Source of the DNA: Legionella bozemanae
GTDB lineage: Bacteria; Pseudomonadota; Gammaproteobacteria; Legionellales; Legionellaceae
Length of the DNA: 64,000 bases
NCBI RefSeq assembly: GCF_001648595.1
Contig: NZ_LBAW01000006.1
Span: 124,001 to 188,000 of the forward strand
Direction of reading: 5' to 3'
Positions 25,836-34,957 of this stretch are shown piece by piece; within the stretch, counting starts at the first letter, position 1, and each line of letters begins with the position of its first letter. The notes below the pieces were generated by a model. It ran no database searches and was not told the DNA's origin. It saw nothing but the letters and a program-made list of their open reading frames with translations. The position numbers and the translations under genes are program-made.

Positions 25836-26831
25836 CTACGCAGTTACTAATGCTTCTTTATCCTTGGCGCCTATACTGTAATTATTTTTGATCTGCATCA
25901 TTAAGAAATCAGCATATTCCATAGGTGCAAACATTGGTTCTTCCTCAGTATTAACCGGTGCGATAACCGCATGAGGATCGGGTTCAAAGAAGAATGGAAT
26001 AGAATATCTTTCTTTTCCTGAAATATTAATGACCCGGTGAGGCGTGGAAATATATTTACCATTACTAATACGATGCATCATATCCCCAGTATTTAAAATA
26101 AAAGCTCCTTCTAACGGGGGAACATCCAACCAAGTATCATCACATTGCTTGACTTGTAAGCCACCAACTGAATCTTGAGCCAACAAAGTCAATGCACCCC
26201 AATCAGTATGAGGAGCAATTCCATATTGATGCTCAGGAATTACTTCGGGTTGAGGAGGATAATACTGAAGGCGTAAAAAAGTAGTAGGATTGATAAAGAA
26301 TTTATCTAAAGCATAATAATCCTGATTCAATGATAGCGCAAAAACACGAATTAAATTACGTATTAGAAGGGAGAGGTTTTCACGATAATGCAGCAATATA
26401 TGCTTAAAATCCGGTAATAAATGTTCTGAAGGCCACTGATTAGGCCCTGCAAGATTAATGCCTGATTTGTAATCTGGATCGGTTTCCAATACTTCATGAC
26501 CTAAAATAAAAGCAGCACTTTGATTGGGTATAATTGTTTCACCTAAAGTGGATAACTTAAATCGGGATCCCTTAATAGCCATGTAACCACGAAAAAATTG
26601 ATTTTGCTTTATCTTTAATTTTTCTTCTTCAGGTAAATGATGGAACAACTTTGATTGTTCAAAAATCACCTCAAACATATGTTGAGAAATACCATGATTA
26701 ACAATATATGCGAAGCCAATATTAGTATATACTTGTTTGAACTGCTGGGCTAAAGCACGTAAATCATCTACTGAACGAGCAGTAAATAACGCTGAAACAT
26801 CAATTACTGGGACTTGGCTAACTTTTATCAT
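25836..26831 (-). CDS. Isopenicillin-N-synthase-like Fe(II) dioxygenase
   Basis: A 331-residue non-haem iron enzyme of the IPNS / 2-oxoglutarate oxygenase family. The DIOX_N part is at the N-terminus (about residues 5-110). The iron triad is clear: His208 and Asp210 in HTDWGALT and His265 in STPHRV. The RxS pair (Arg275, Ser277 in RYSIPFF), which binds the 2-oxoglutarate carboxylate in most members, is present. A hydroxylation, desaturation or oxidative cyclisation of a cluster intermediate is likely. Its start is about 90 bases after the cyclodipeptide synthase stop, separated by a hairpin that may reduce read-through. Confidence 0.9.
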   Translation of the reverse strand: MIKVSQVPVIDVSALFTARSVDDLRALAQQFKQVYTNIGFAYIVNHGISQHMFEVIFEQSKLFHHLPEEEKLKIKQNQFFRGYMAIKGSRFKLSTLGETIIPNQSAAFILGHEVLETDPDYKSGINLAGPNQWPSEHLLPDFKHILLHYRENLSLLIRNLIRVFALSLNQDYYALDKFFINPTTFLRLQYYPPQPEVIPEHQYGIAPHTDWGALTLLAQDSVGGLQVKQCDDTWLDVPPLEGAFILNTGDMMHRISNGKYISTPHRVINISGKERYSIPFFFEPDPHAVIAPVNTEEEPMFAPMEYADFLMMQIKNNYSIGAKDKEALVTA

Positions 26832-26871
26832 AAAAATTCCTTAATGATTCCAGGGCAAAAACAATTTTTGT

Positions 26872-26912
26872 AAAAAAAGCATCCCTAACATTTGGCATCC
26901 TAAAAGGATGCC
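26872..26912 (-). terminator. Hairpin with T-run between cyclodipeptide synthase and dioxygenase genes
   Basis: An 8-base inverted repeat (26894-26901 with 26905-26912) lies directly after the synthase stop on the minus strand. A second GGATGC followed by seven Ts (26872-26884) can instead pair with the first arm, giving a terminator-like structure. The two foldings are mutually exclusive, suggesting partial termination or an attenuator-like switch. Confidence 0.6.
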
Positions 26913-26924
26913 TCCTGATGTGAA

Positions 26925-27671
26925 TTATTTCTTTTTAAAGCGCAGATAAATCCACTGACATTTATCAGAATATTCATCTGTAACAAATAATTCTCGAGTT
27001 TTACCCATGCCTGGGGTCAAAGGTTTAGGATAAATAATGTAGTCATATCCCATTTTTGCCCAAAGTGGCATTACAATAGGACATTCCTCTATAAGATAAT
27101 TCAGTCCATGATTAAACAACGTACTTGTATCTGTAGAAGGATTAATTAAAGTTAAACGATCAATGTAAGTTAACACATTGGTATGAAGAGCAGCTTTATA
27201 TTCTTCATTTTCATGGTAGGCTGCAACGATTTGTTCTTTAAGTTCTGCATATTCTTCATGCAATAGAAAATCATCCCAACGAATAATACTATGTGGAATA
27301 GTAAGTTTACTCAGCGCATAAGCACTTCGTTCTAACCAAAGGTCACCTGCTTCTTTAGCAAAGATATAAGCCTTTTCTTCACCCAGTCTGCCATAATGAT
27401 TATGTTTTTGCAGCGTATCAGCTAATACGATGTCACAGCGGGCAAACGGATGTTTATTTACTAATTCAATTGTTGCTAGAAACTTCCCTTTTTCATGATA
27501 AGCCTGTCCAACACTAATAAATAACAGCGCTTTTTTCCCTTCAAAATTCATTTTCTTATTTTCACTTTCGATATCCAGATCGGAATATCTAAATGATGCT
27601 TTATGTGTGTTTAACTCCTCCGTGTTGAGTGGAATCCACTGTTCCTCAATTTTATGTTCGACAGAAAACAT
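26925..27671 (-). CDS. tRNA-dependent cyclodipeptide synthase (CDPS), XYP subfamily
   Basis: Uses two aminoacyl-tRNAs to make a cyclic dipeptide (2,5-diketopiperazine). Family landmarks are all visible in this 248-residue protein: the catalytic serine in SVGQAYHE (Ser53), the block LADTLQKHNHYG (about residues 83-94), Tyr192 and Glu196 in NYLIEE, and the YP pair at 214-215. By the family's own numbering (Ser37, X40, Tyr178, Glu182, Tyr202, Pro203) the residue at position 40 is Gln56 and a Pro follows Tyr214, placing it in the XYP rather than NYH subfamily. AGAGGAAG precedes the ATG. A synthase of this subfamily has been described from Legionella (Fluoribacter) dumoffii. The amino-acid specificity cannot be read by eye. 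Confidence 0.95.
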   Translation of the reverse strand: MFSVEHKIEEQWIPLNTEELNTHKASFRYSDLDIESENKKMNFEGKKALLFISVGQAYHEKGKFLATIELVNKHPFARCDIVLADTLQKHNHYGRLGEEKAYIFAKEAGDLWLERSAYALSKLTIPHSIIRWDDFLLHEEYAELKEQIVAAYHENEEYKAALHTNVLTYIDRLTLINPSTDTSTLFNHGLNYLIEECPIVMPLWAKMGYDYIIYPKPLTPGMGKTRELFVTDEYSDKCQWIYLRFKKK

Positions 27672-27932
27672 CTATAGCTTCCTCTTGAAAAAAATGGTTG
27701 TTTAAACAACTCAAAATCGTTAACTCTTTAATTCCAATAAATAAAATCGTCTACTATTTGAGAGTGGGCATGATTATATCAATAATAAGAACTATTTCAC
27801 TATTTTTTTTTCACTAAACATTAAAAATATTCATTTTGGTATTTACTAATTCAATAAATTTGTTTTTAATGAGCCGAAAATAAACGATTAACTTAAGCGC
27901 TAAACATATTAGGAACAACGAGGACTCAGCAG
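27672..27932. promoter_or_regulatory. Divergent promoter region of the cyclodipeptide cluster
   Basis: An AT-rich stretch of 261 bases separates the divergent synthase and TauD-like genes and must carry promoters for both arms of the cluster. No clear operator palindrome was found, and no regulator gene lies inside the cluster. Confidence 0.5.
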
Positions 27933-28898
27933 ATGAATAATCCGTTAAAATGGTACAGCAAGGAGATTAAAGAAGGCCCAGCAAATTCACGCGAACTGTC
28001 TGCACCTGAACAACAAGTGATTCTGCAGATTCTAGACTTATTGGAAAATAGTAATATAGCATGGGATGACCGTGTTCTAAAAAATAAGTTAAGCAATGAG
28101 CTGCGTCCCTTATTTGATGAAATCATGCATGCCTTAATCCATGTTCGCGGATTTATTACGTTAACCGGTTTGCCTTCGGCACATGATAAATACAGCACTG
28201 ATGTAATTAAAAAATTTCTCTTGGCCTTTTGTTCGAATTTTGGTTCGCCTTTAATTCAAAATAAAAATGACGACCTTATATTTGATGTCAAAAGCATTGA
28301 AGGAATGACTTTGGATACTAGAGACTCTCGCGGTCCTTATGTGAAAGAGGCTTTGCCCATGCATACCGATGCAGGAGCTATTCTTGGTATGTATTGTCTT
28401 GCCTCAGCCGATGTTGGTGGTCATACAATTCTTGCTAGCTCTCGAACCGTTCATGATGAAATCCAGAAAATAAGGCCCGATCTTCTTGAGGTATTGTATC
28501 AGCCGTTTTATGCTGATCGCCGAGGAAATGAGGCTGCGGGCACTCCGCCTTATGATTTGAGTCCTGTCTTTGCTATGCATGACAATGAATTGCGCTGCCA
28601 ATATCATCAACCATTTTATAATGATGCACAAAAAAAATTCCCAGAGCTTCCACGTTTTACTCCACAGCAAATTGAAGCTCTCGAATTATTTGATCAAGTT
28701 TCACTGCGCGAAGACATTGCATTTGAAACGAAAGTAAAGCCAGGCAGCATTATTTTAATTAATAATGAGGAAATTCTCCATGGAAGAACGACTTTTGACC
28801 ATCCTGAAAATCAAACGGTTCGTCATTTACTAAGGATTTGGTTAAACACCCCTCAAATTAAACATACATTCCCTAGCTTTTTAGGTTATCCAGGATAA
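27933..28898 (+). CDS. TauD/clavaminate-synthase-like Fe(II)/2-oxoglutarate dioxygenase
   Basis: A 321-residue oxygenase of the TauD/TfdA-CAS superfamily. Iron ligands appear as His144 and Asp146 (MHTDAG) and His283 (EILHGRTTF). The 2-oxoglutarate-binding arginine is expected at Arg297 or Arg301 (VRHLLRIWL). The segment GITLGMYCL-like region after HTD and the long insert before the distal His match clavaminate-synthase-type members that hydroxylate or desaturate amino-acid derivatives. ACGAGG-like bases precede the ATG. It is transcribed away from the CDPS and together with an exporter, so it probably tailors the cyclodipeptide-derived product. Confidence 0.88.
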   Translation: MNNPLKWYSKEIKEGPANSRELSAPEQQVILQILDLLENSNIAWDDRVLKNKLSNELRPLFDEIMHALIHVRGFITLTGLPSAHDKYSTDVIKKFLLAFCSNFGSPLIQNKNDDLIFDVKSIEGMTLDTRDSRGPYVKEALPMHTDAGAILGMYCLASADVGGHTILASSRTVHDEIQKIRPDLLEVLYQPFYADRRGNEAAGTPPYDLSPVFAMHDNELRCQYHQPFYNDAQKKFPELPRFTPQQIEALELFDQVSLREDIAFETKVKPGSIILINNEEILHGRTTFDHPENQTVRHLLRIWLNTPQIKHTFPSFLGYPG

Positions 28899-28997
28899 AT
28901 TACAGATAACAAGGATGTTTATGCACATTTTTTCACCAAAAAAATTTTATTTCTTGTTTTAAAATAGATATTACTTTACAATTTTTCGGCATATTTT

Positions 28998-29028
28998 GGC
29001 TAAAAATTATCTTTTATAGCCTTTTTTT
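28998..29028 (+). terminator. Hairpin with T7 between dioxygenase and exporter genes
   Basis: GGCTA and TAGCC arms with A/T pairs between them are followed by CTTTTTTT. This resembles a rho-independent terminator about 100 bases after the dioxygenase stop and 23 bases before the exporter start, so exporter expression may be reduced relative to the dioxygenase or come from another promoter. Confidence 0.55.
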
Positions 29029-29051
29029 AAACATAATCACTAGGATGAAAC

Positions 29052-30602
29052 GTGTCTATAACGAGTAAAGTCAATAATTATCAACATAAATGGTATGCTT
29101 TTATTGGAATCGCCCTACTTTCTTTTGGATGTTATCTCGACTACACCGTCGTGAATGTTGCCCTACCCACGATACAACATGAACTGCAAGCAAATCTAGT
29201 CTCAATGCAATGGGTGATGAATATTTACTTTTTAGCGTTATGCGTTTTAGCGACAGTTATGGGAGGCATTGGTGATTTATATGGCCGTCGACGTTGCTTA
29301 TATCTTGGTGGTGGAATTTTTGTCATTGCGTCGATTATCGCAGGCATTTCTTCTGATATCCATTGGTTAATTTTGGGTCGGTTACTTCAAGGAGTCGGAG
29401 CTGCAATCATCTTCCCTCTAGGCCTTTCGTTACTACCACAGTTTTTTCCTGAAGAAGAACGAGGCAAAGCCGTAGCATGGTTTGGTAGCATAGGTGGTAT
29501 CGCCTTGGCCTTAGGTCCTCTTTTAGGCGGACTCATTGTCACTTATTTGGGATGGAGATGGATTTTTTTCATTAACATTCCTATCTGTTTATTAGGCTAT
29601 ATATTTTGCTTCAAATCCGTTTCCGAATCCCAAACAAATACCCAACAACTCTCTTTGGATATAAGAGGTATGTTCTTACTTGCACTCACCATGGGTGGCA
29701 TCGTCCTTGGTTTAATTTATAGCCAAAGCTATGGCTGGACTGCGTCTGTGACTTTAATCTGTTTTGCAGTAGCCATTATCACAGGTATCTTATTGATTAA
29801 AGCGGAAGAGAACCATCCTAACCCACTTATTGATTTTAAAGATTATTCGAACCTACTCTTTTCATCAGGAGCTATTCTCTGCTTTTTAGCGGGAATATTA
29901 AGTGCGGTTACTTTATTTTTTGATCCTCAATATTTACAAATTATCAAAGGCCAATCCGCGGAATTATCAGGCTTTGTTTTATTCGCCATCCCCGTCTCTG
30001 TTTTTCTAATGGCATTCTTTGTAGGAAAACTCATTAGTCGTCTAGGGCTATTACATACTATCCTATTAGGGTTGTTCCTGGCATGTTTCTCTGCGTTATT
30101 ACAAGTATTTTTTACCAGTAACATCTCCATCTTTTATGTCATTTTCGCCTTTATTTGTCTTGGAGGCATGTGGGCAATGGGTAACACTGTCTCCATTATT
30201 GCTGCCCAAACCGCTGTAGGTCCTGAGCGTGCAAGCGTGGCAACAGGTTCTATGGTTACTTTATTTAATATCGGAGGCTCTATAGGCTTAACACTTGCGA
30301 TTGTTATTTATAATTTTGTAACTGACGATGTACTATCTAAATTAATGGGATTAAATGAAACACAAACCTCCAGTTTAAAGGATTTCATCGCAAATCCTAC
30401 TCATTCGTTACAACTTCCCGAAAATGATTTAATTCATCAATTGTTTAATAAAATATTCATGAATGGTTTTATTGGAGTGATGGGATTTTTATTTATTTCT
30501 TCGCTCATTGCCTTCGTAGTAGTTTGGCGAGGTAAACGTGCTGAAAGCAAAATTAAAGTAAATACACTTACCCATGTTAAGCGCAATGGTTCCATCGCTT
30601 AA
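29052..30602 (+). CDS. MFS exporter, DHA2 (14-helix, EmrB/QacA-like) family
   Basis: A 516-residue drug:proton antiporter-type membrane protein, probably the export route of the cluster product or a self-resistance pump. Visible features: LDYTVVNVALPTIQ in helix 1 (the motif D1 typical of DHA2), GDLYGRRRCLYLG (motif A), RLLQGVGAAIIFPLGLSLL (motif B region), and LALGPLLGGLIV (motif C). Hydrophobicity is consistent with 14 helices. The GTG at 29052 is used because AGGAT precedes it at a fitting distance. No adaptor protein accompanies it. Confidence 0.9.
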   Translation: MSITSKVNNYQHKWYAFIGIALLSFGCYLDYTVVNVALPTIQHELQANLVSMQWVMNIYFLALCVLATVMGGIGDLYGRRRCLYLGGGIFVIASIIAGISSDIHWLILGRLLQGVGAAIIFPLGLSLLPQFFPEEERGKAVAWFGSIGGIALALGPLLGGLIVTYLGWRWIFFINIPICLLGYIFCFKSVSESQTNTQQLSLDIRGMFLLALTMGGIVLGLIYSQSYGWTASVTLICFAVAIITGILLIKAEENHPNPLIDFKDYSNLLFSSGAILCFLAGILSAVTLFFDPQYLQIIKGQSAELSGFVLFAIPVSVFLMAFFVGKLISRLGLLHTILLGLFLACFSALLQVFFTSNISIFYVIFAFICLGGMWAMGNTVSIIAAQTAVGPERASVATGSMVTLFNIGGSIGLTLAIVIYNFVTDDVLSKLMGLNETQTSSLKDFIANPTHSLQLPENDLIHQLFNKIFMNGFIGVMGFLFISSLIAFVVVWRGKRAESKIKVNTLTHVKRNGSIA

Positions 30603-30645
30603 TCAATTGTAGCTTGGTTACCTGCAACCAGGCACAACTCTTTTC

Positions 30646-30663
30646 CCGGTTGTAAACAACCGG
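30646..30663. terminator. Perfect palindrome between convergent exporter and rimK genes
   Basis: CCGGTTGT and ACAACCGG arms (8 bases each) with a two-base centre lie between the two stop codons. There is no convincing T-run on either side; it may be a weak terminator for both genes. Confidence 0.4.
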
Positions 30664-30708
30664 AGGTTACATATGTTTTAAGTTGAGCTATTATCCGGGG
30701 CACTTGCA

Positions 30709-31617
30709 TTAGCCATGGAATCGATCATTAGCGCTAATCGGTTTTGCATGCTTCTCAATATATTCAATAATTTTTCCAGCAATATTAATACCTGTAGCTT
30801 TTTCAACCCCTTCAAGCCCAGGTGAAGAATTAATTTCCAAAACTAAAGGCCCATGATTCGAGCGAATTAAATCCACACCGGCAACTCTTAAGCCCATTGT
30901 TTTAGCAGCACTTACGGCAATGGCACGCTCTTGTGGTGATAGTTTTACTTTGACTGCCTTTCCCCCCTGGTGGACATTGGCACGAAACTCTCCTTCTTTT
31001 GCTTGACGTTTCACGGCAGCCACTACCTTATCTCCCACTACAAAGCACCGGATATCGACTCCGCGTGATTCTTCAATAAATTCCTGCACTAAAATATTGG
31101 CATGCATTTCTTTAAACGCGTTAATAATACTCACCGCTGATTGATGACTGTCTGCAAGAATTACTCCTTTGCCTTGTGTTCCTTCCAGTAACTTAATGAC
31201 TAAAGGCGCACCTCCAACCATGCGTACTAAATCTTCAGTATCATCAGGTGATTGAGCAAAACTGGTTAAAGGCATGGGAATGCCTTTGCGAGCTAAAAGC
31301 TGCAAAGAACGGAATTTATCTCGAGAACGGGCAATCGCTAAAGATTCATTTAAAGGATACATGCCCATCGTTTCCATATGGCGCAACACTGCGGTTCCAT
31401 AATAAGTATTTGATGCACCAATTCTTGGAATTACTGCATCAAAATGAGGCAGAGGGGCTCCACCCCGATAATGAACTTTAGGGCAGGAGGCAGCGACGTT
31501 CATATAACAATATAAAGGATTAATAATTCTAATTTCATGACCAGCTGCTTCACCCTCTGCTTTCAGACGCTTGTGAGAGTACAAATGTGGATTGGTGGCC
31601 AATATTGCAATTTTCAT
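30709..31617 (-). CDS. rimK: RimK-type alpha-L-glutamate ligase
   Basis: An ATP-grasp ligase that adds glutamate residues to the C-terminus of ribosomal protein S6 or makes poly-glutamate. ATG 31617 (MKIAILATN) fits E. coli RimK (MKIAIL...); the frame is open six codons upstream. ATP-grasp landmarks: [18 protein letters not shown] (about residues 140-157), [19 protein letters not shown], and [19 protein letters not shown] near the end, including the metal-binding Glu and Asn. Length is 302 residues, as in E. coli (300). The gene is convergent with the exporter; nothing links it to the cyclodipeptide cluster. Confidence 0.92.
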   Translation of the reverse strand: MKIAILATNPHLYSHKRLKAEGEAAGHEIRIINPLYCYMNVAASCPKVHYRGGAPLPHFDAVIPRIGASNTYYGTAVLRHMETMGMYPLNESLAIARSRDKFRSLQLLARKGIPMPLTSFAQSPDDTEDLVRMVGGAPLVIKLLEGTQGKGVILADSHQSAVSIINAFKEMHANILVQEFIEESRGVDIRCFVVGDKVVAAVKRQAKEGEFRANVHQGGKAVKVKLSPQERAIAVSAAKTMGLRVAGVDLIRSNHGPLVLEINSSPGLEGVEKATGINIAGKIIEYIEKHAKPISANDRFHG

Positions 31618-31774
31618 GAAAAACGCGTTCCTCAACTTTTTTTATTTTTATTATTAGAAATTCCTGGACTACTAAAACTCTATTTACAACTGGTTCTTAT
31701 AAATAAAGCCTAGTCTAAAAAATGGAAAATCACATTGGAAAAAACGAAAATATATTTATAAAAAATCCTCTACC

Positions 31775-32416
31775 TCAAGAAACCAATAACAGGTAATCTT
31801 TGGCTAATAAATCAGCATGATGCGGCGTAGTAAAAAATGCATTAAGTTCTCCTTGAGGGTTAAATAGCATTAAAGCGCCGCTATGCTGAATATCATAATT
31901 TTTTGAATCATTTCCTTGCTCAATTACCTTAGCATAAGCAATACCCATCTCCCGAGTCATCAATTTAATGGATTCTTCATCTCCTCGTGCCCCGTAAAAA
32001 TCAGGATGGAATGAAGTCACATAACTCCCTAATTTCTCTTGGTTATCCCGTTCTGGATCGATTGATATCATCACGACGCGGGGCAAATTCTTGACACCCT
32101 TATCTTCAAGGAGGTGATACATTTTGGTTAATTCTGCCATGGTAGTTGGACAAACATAGCCACAGTTTGTAAAACCAAAAAACATTATAGTCCATTTTCC
32201 TTTTAAGCTCTTATTATCAAATGATTTTGCATCAATTCCTGTCAAACTGAATCGATTAACCGGTCGTGGATTTTCAAGATAGGTACCATGAAAAGTCGAC
32301 ACATCGATTTTTTTCTTAAAATGGACATGTTGGCCTACAAAAATTCCCGAAAATAATCCCGCAAGAGCCAACAAAACAACTATCGTAAAGGTAACGCTTT
32401 TAGCCTTTAAACTCAT
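31775..32416 (-). CDS. SCO1/SenC/PrrC copper chaperone for cytochrome c oxidase
   Basis: A membrane-anchored thioredoxin-fold protein that delivers copper to the CuA site of cytochrome oxidase. The N-terminal hydrophobic anchor covers about residues 9-28. The copper-binding CxxxCP motif is seen in CGYVCPTT (about residue 83) and the third ligand His lies in YDIQHSGALMLF (about 178). Length is 213 residues. It is the last gene of the oxidase-assembly block SURF1 - small protein - CtaA - CtaB - SCO on the minus strand. Confidence 0.93.
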   Translation of the reverse strand: MSLKAKSVTFTIVVLLALAGLFSGIFVGQHVHFKKKIDVSTFHGTYLENPRPVNRFSLTGIDAKSFDNKSLKGKWTIMFFGFTNCGYVCPTTMAELTKMYHLLEDKGVKNLPRVVMISIDPERDNQEKLGSYVTSFHPDFYGARGDEESIKLMTREMGIAYAKVIEQGNDSKNYDIQHSGALMLFNPQGELNAFFTTPHHADLLAKDYLLLVS

Positions 32417-32521
32417 TTTACCTCCTTAGAGGGAAACGGATATGAAATAAGTCTCACAAATCGTTTTTCGCAAGAATATCGACTCACATTGTTCAGGTAA
32501 GCTTATTTCAATACCGATTCC

Positions 32522-33412
32522 TTATAAATAATGATCAATCAATAAAAAAACAAACAATAACATCAAATACACTATTGAAAATCTAAATGTTTGCATTGCA
32601 ACTACAGGCTTGTCTGTCCGATAGAGCTTATGCGACCAAAATAAAAATCGCATACCAAGTACTAACGCGCCAATTAAATAAAACAAACCACTCATGCCAA
32701 TAACAAAGGGCAATACACTGACTACCAGTAATAAAATGGTATATAAATAAATATTCAATTTAGTAAACGCAATACCATGGGTTACAGGCAACATTGGAAT
32801 TTGTGCATGTTGATACTCTTCGTAACGATAAATAGCCAAAGCCCAAAAATGAGGTGGCGTCCAAATAAAGATAATTAATACCAGCAATAAAGCTTGAGGG
32901 TCCAATTGATTTGTCACTGCGGTCCAACCAAGCAAAGGAGGTGCAGCACCGGCTAATCCTCCTATGACTATATTTTGTGACGTAGCTCTTTTTAAATAGC
33001 CTGTATAAATACCTGCATAGCCAATCAATGTAACGAAAGTCAGCACTGCAGTTAATTGATTAACAAAAACAACTAAAACAGTAAGTCCCAAAGTTCCTAT
33101 GATTAAAGCAAACAATAAAGCTTGACGCACGGAAACCTGGCCACTGGCAACAGGTCTTTTTTTGGTTCTGGCCATAATGGCATCAATTCGTTTATCCACC
33201 AAATGATTAATTGCAGCAGCACTTCCTGCGCATAATCCAATTCCGAGTAATGAAAAAAGTAATAAAGACAGGCTAACCCAGCCTGGTGTTGCCAAATACA
33301 TGCCGACAACTACAGTCAATAACATGAGTAATACTACTCGTGGCTTACATAACTCAAGGTAATCACGCCAAGCAGCTGACGAAGATTGAACTAGCTGATC
33401 AGCATGCATCAT
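32522..33412 (-). CDS. ctaB: Protoheme IX farnesyltransferase (heme O synthase)
   Basis: Attaches a farnesyl group to protoheme to make heme O. The start at 33412 (MMHADQL) is chosen because AAGGGG stands five bases ahead; the frame is open to 33445. It is a UbiA-family membrane protein with about nine helices. The prenyl-binding motif [20 protein letters not shown] is near residue 73, a second aspartate-type loop and [16 protein letters not shown] follow near residue 190. It overlaps the ctaA end by 14 bases and supplies its product to CtaA. Confidence 0.95.
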   Translation of the reverse strand: MMHADQLVQSSSAAWRDYLELCKPRVVLLMLLTVVVGMYLATPGWVSLSLLLFSLLGIGLCAGSAAAINHLVDKRIDAIMARTKKRPVASGQVSVRQALLFALIIGTLGLTVLVVFVNQLTAVLTFVTLIGYAGIYTGYLKRATSQNIVIGGLAGAAPPLLGWTAVTNQLDPQALLLVLIIFIWTPPHFWALAIYRYEEYQHAQIPMLPVTHGIAFTKLNIYLYTILLLVVSVLPFVIGMSGLFYLIGALVLGMRFLFWSHKLYRTDKPVVAMQTFRFSIVYLMLLFVFLLIDHYL

Positions 33413-34415
33413 TTTGCCCCTTACGTGTAAAATGCAGTGAACCAAATAGTGTTGCTAATAATAGAGCAGCAATCCCATTATGAGCTACAGCGACACTAAT
33501 TGGGAGTAAATAAATTACGTTCAAGATACCTAAAGTAAATTGAACCAACACGAGTAACAACATCACTAGGGCAGCAGTTTTAAGATAATTAAAATTGCTT
33601 CTTAATAAGATCGATAACGTGAGCACAAGCATATAAACTGCTGTGATTATTGCTCCCAATCGGTGAATGAATTGAATCGTTACTCGAACCTCATGATCAA
33701 GTAAGCCACCTTGATAATTAGCTCCTACAGGTGAAAATAAATTAAATCCTTGTGCAAAATGCAAATCAGGTATCCATACTCCATTACACATAGGAAAACC
33801 AATACATGATATCCCTGCATAATTTGAGCTTACCCAACCACCTAAAGCAATTTGCAGGAAAACGATAACCACTCCGAGACGCAACCAAAAACGCCATTGT
33901 GGTAAATCTTTCCCTTTTAGCGAACTGATTTGCAAGAGGAAACGGCTTAAACACGCAACGATAAGCATTCCACCCAAAAGATGTCCCATAACGACCACCG
34001 GCAACAGTTTTAAGGTTACTGTCCACATACCCAAAGCAGCTTGAAACAAAACCAGTATGATTAATGCTGCAGGCAAATGCCAAGGCAAGTCATTACCCTG
34101 TATACGCTTGCGCCCTACATAAAAACAGATAAAAAAGATTAACAATGCTAAAGAACCCGCTGCATAACGATGAACCATCTCCGTCCATGCTTTTCTAGAC
34201 TCAATAGGAATTTGGGGGTATTGAGTCTGTACAGCTTGCAATTTTTCCTTGGCACTAGGAAGAACCATCTGGCCATAACAACCAGGCCAATCAGGACAAC
34301 CTAAGCCCGCATCAGTCAAGCGTGTATAAGCGCCCAGCATGACAACTAATAAAGATAAAAGCACAGCACATGATACTACGTATCGTAATAATTTATTCTG
34401 CATCAGACTAATCAC
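33399..34415 (-). CDS. ctaA: Heme A synthase (COX15/CtaA)
   Basis: Oxidises heme O to heme A for aa3-type oxidases. An eight-helix membrane protein of 338 residues with the hallmark [18 protein letters not shown] near residue 31, conserved His residues in EMVHRYAAG and GHLLGGML, and FIHRLGAII in the second half. The GTG start at 34415 forms a four-base overlap (GTGA) with the preceding stop; ATG 34403 is a possible alternative. Position between ctaB and the SURF1 pair supports the role. Confidence 0.94.
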   Translation of the reverse strand: MISLMQNKLLRYVVSCAVLLSLLVVMLGAYTRLTDAGLGCPDWPGCYGQMVLPSAKEKLQAVQTQYPQIPIESRKAWTEMVHRYAAGSLALLIFFICFYVGRKRIQGNDLPWHLPAALIILVLFQAALGMWTVTLKLLPVVVMGHLLGGMLIVACLSRFLLQISSLKGKDLPQWRFWLRLGVVIVFLQIALGGWVSSNYAGISCIGFPMCNGVWIPDLHFAQGFNLFSPVGANYQGGLLDHEVRVTIQFIHRLGAIITAVYMLVLTLSILLRSNFNYLKTAALVMLLLVLVQFTLGILNVIYLLPISVAVAHNGIAALLLATLFGSLHFTRKGQNDAC

Positions 34416-34957
34416 TCTTTGTTTTCCGTTGTGTTGAGCAACAACTTCAAATCTTTATATACATCATCAGGGTTAGCCTGAGATGCATAACTAAGAATTA
34501 AATAATTACCTGGATCAGCGATGAATACTTTGGCTTCAGACAATAAAGCATCTTTGGTAACAAAGTCCGCTGCAGGTAATTTCGCCACTTTAAAATCGGC
34601 TTCTTTTAAAAAGGCTTGTTGTTCTTGCGATAAGGAAGGGGCTTTATCGCTGAGAAGAAGCCACTGATCTACCTGGTACAATTTACGTCCTAATGCCAGA
34701 CGAATTCGAGCTAAAACATCCAGCTGCTTCATACATACTTGGTCACAAGCTGCTGGACTCCAAAAAATGATCCGCCATTTGGGCTTTTCGTCCAAAACAT
34801 CCAACATTACTGGTGGATTCAGCAAATTCCCTTTATTAACCCGTGAAGATCCCAACCAGGAAGGATGCTGGTAAAATAGATATGCAGCTATTCCAGGAGT
34901 GACAAATATTATAACCAACAACAATAAAATATAATATTTACTAGCTTGTTTTCTCAT
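34412..34957 (-). CDS. Membrane-anchored protein of the cytochrome oxidase assembly cluster
   Basis: I know this type of protein only as a conserved hypothetical between SURF1 and CtaA in gammaproteobacteria. It has 181 residues, one N-terminal membrane helix (about residues 9-27) and a periplasmic domain with a thioredoxin-like look (WRIIFWSPAACDQVCMKQL, where two Cys are spaced CxxxC). The CDQVC pair resembles the copper-binding motif of SCO proteins, which suggests a redox or copper-related assembly role. It overlaps SURF1 by 17 bases and ctaA by 4 bases. Confidence 0.8.
   Translation of the reverse strand: MRKQASKYYILLLLVIIFVTPGIAAYLFYQHPSWLGSSRVNKGNLLNPPVMLDVLDEKPKWRIIFWSPAACDQVCMKQLDVLARIRLALGRKLYQVDQWLLLSDKAPSLSQEQQAFLKEADFKVAKLPAADFVTKDALLSEAKVFIADPGNYLILSYASQANPDDVYKDLKLLLNTTENKE

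Noticed and set aside
25836-26831. True isopenicillin N synthase and a beta-lactam pathway, because IPNS-like and class V (epimerase-like) genes are neighbours
   Set aside because: There is no ACV-type NRPS, and the CDPS offers a different substrate; IPNS-family resemblance is shared by many 2-oxoglutarate oxygenases with an RxS motif, which this one has.
28915-28965. Short ORF after the TauD-like gene
   Set aside because: Fifteen codons, low complexity and a terminator-like hairpin after it; no support beyond a weak AAGG.
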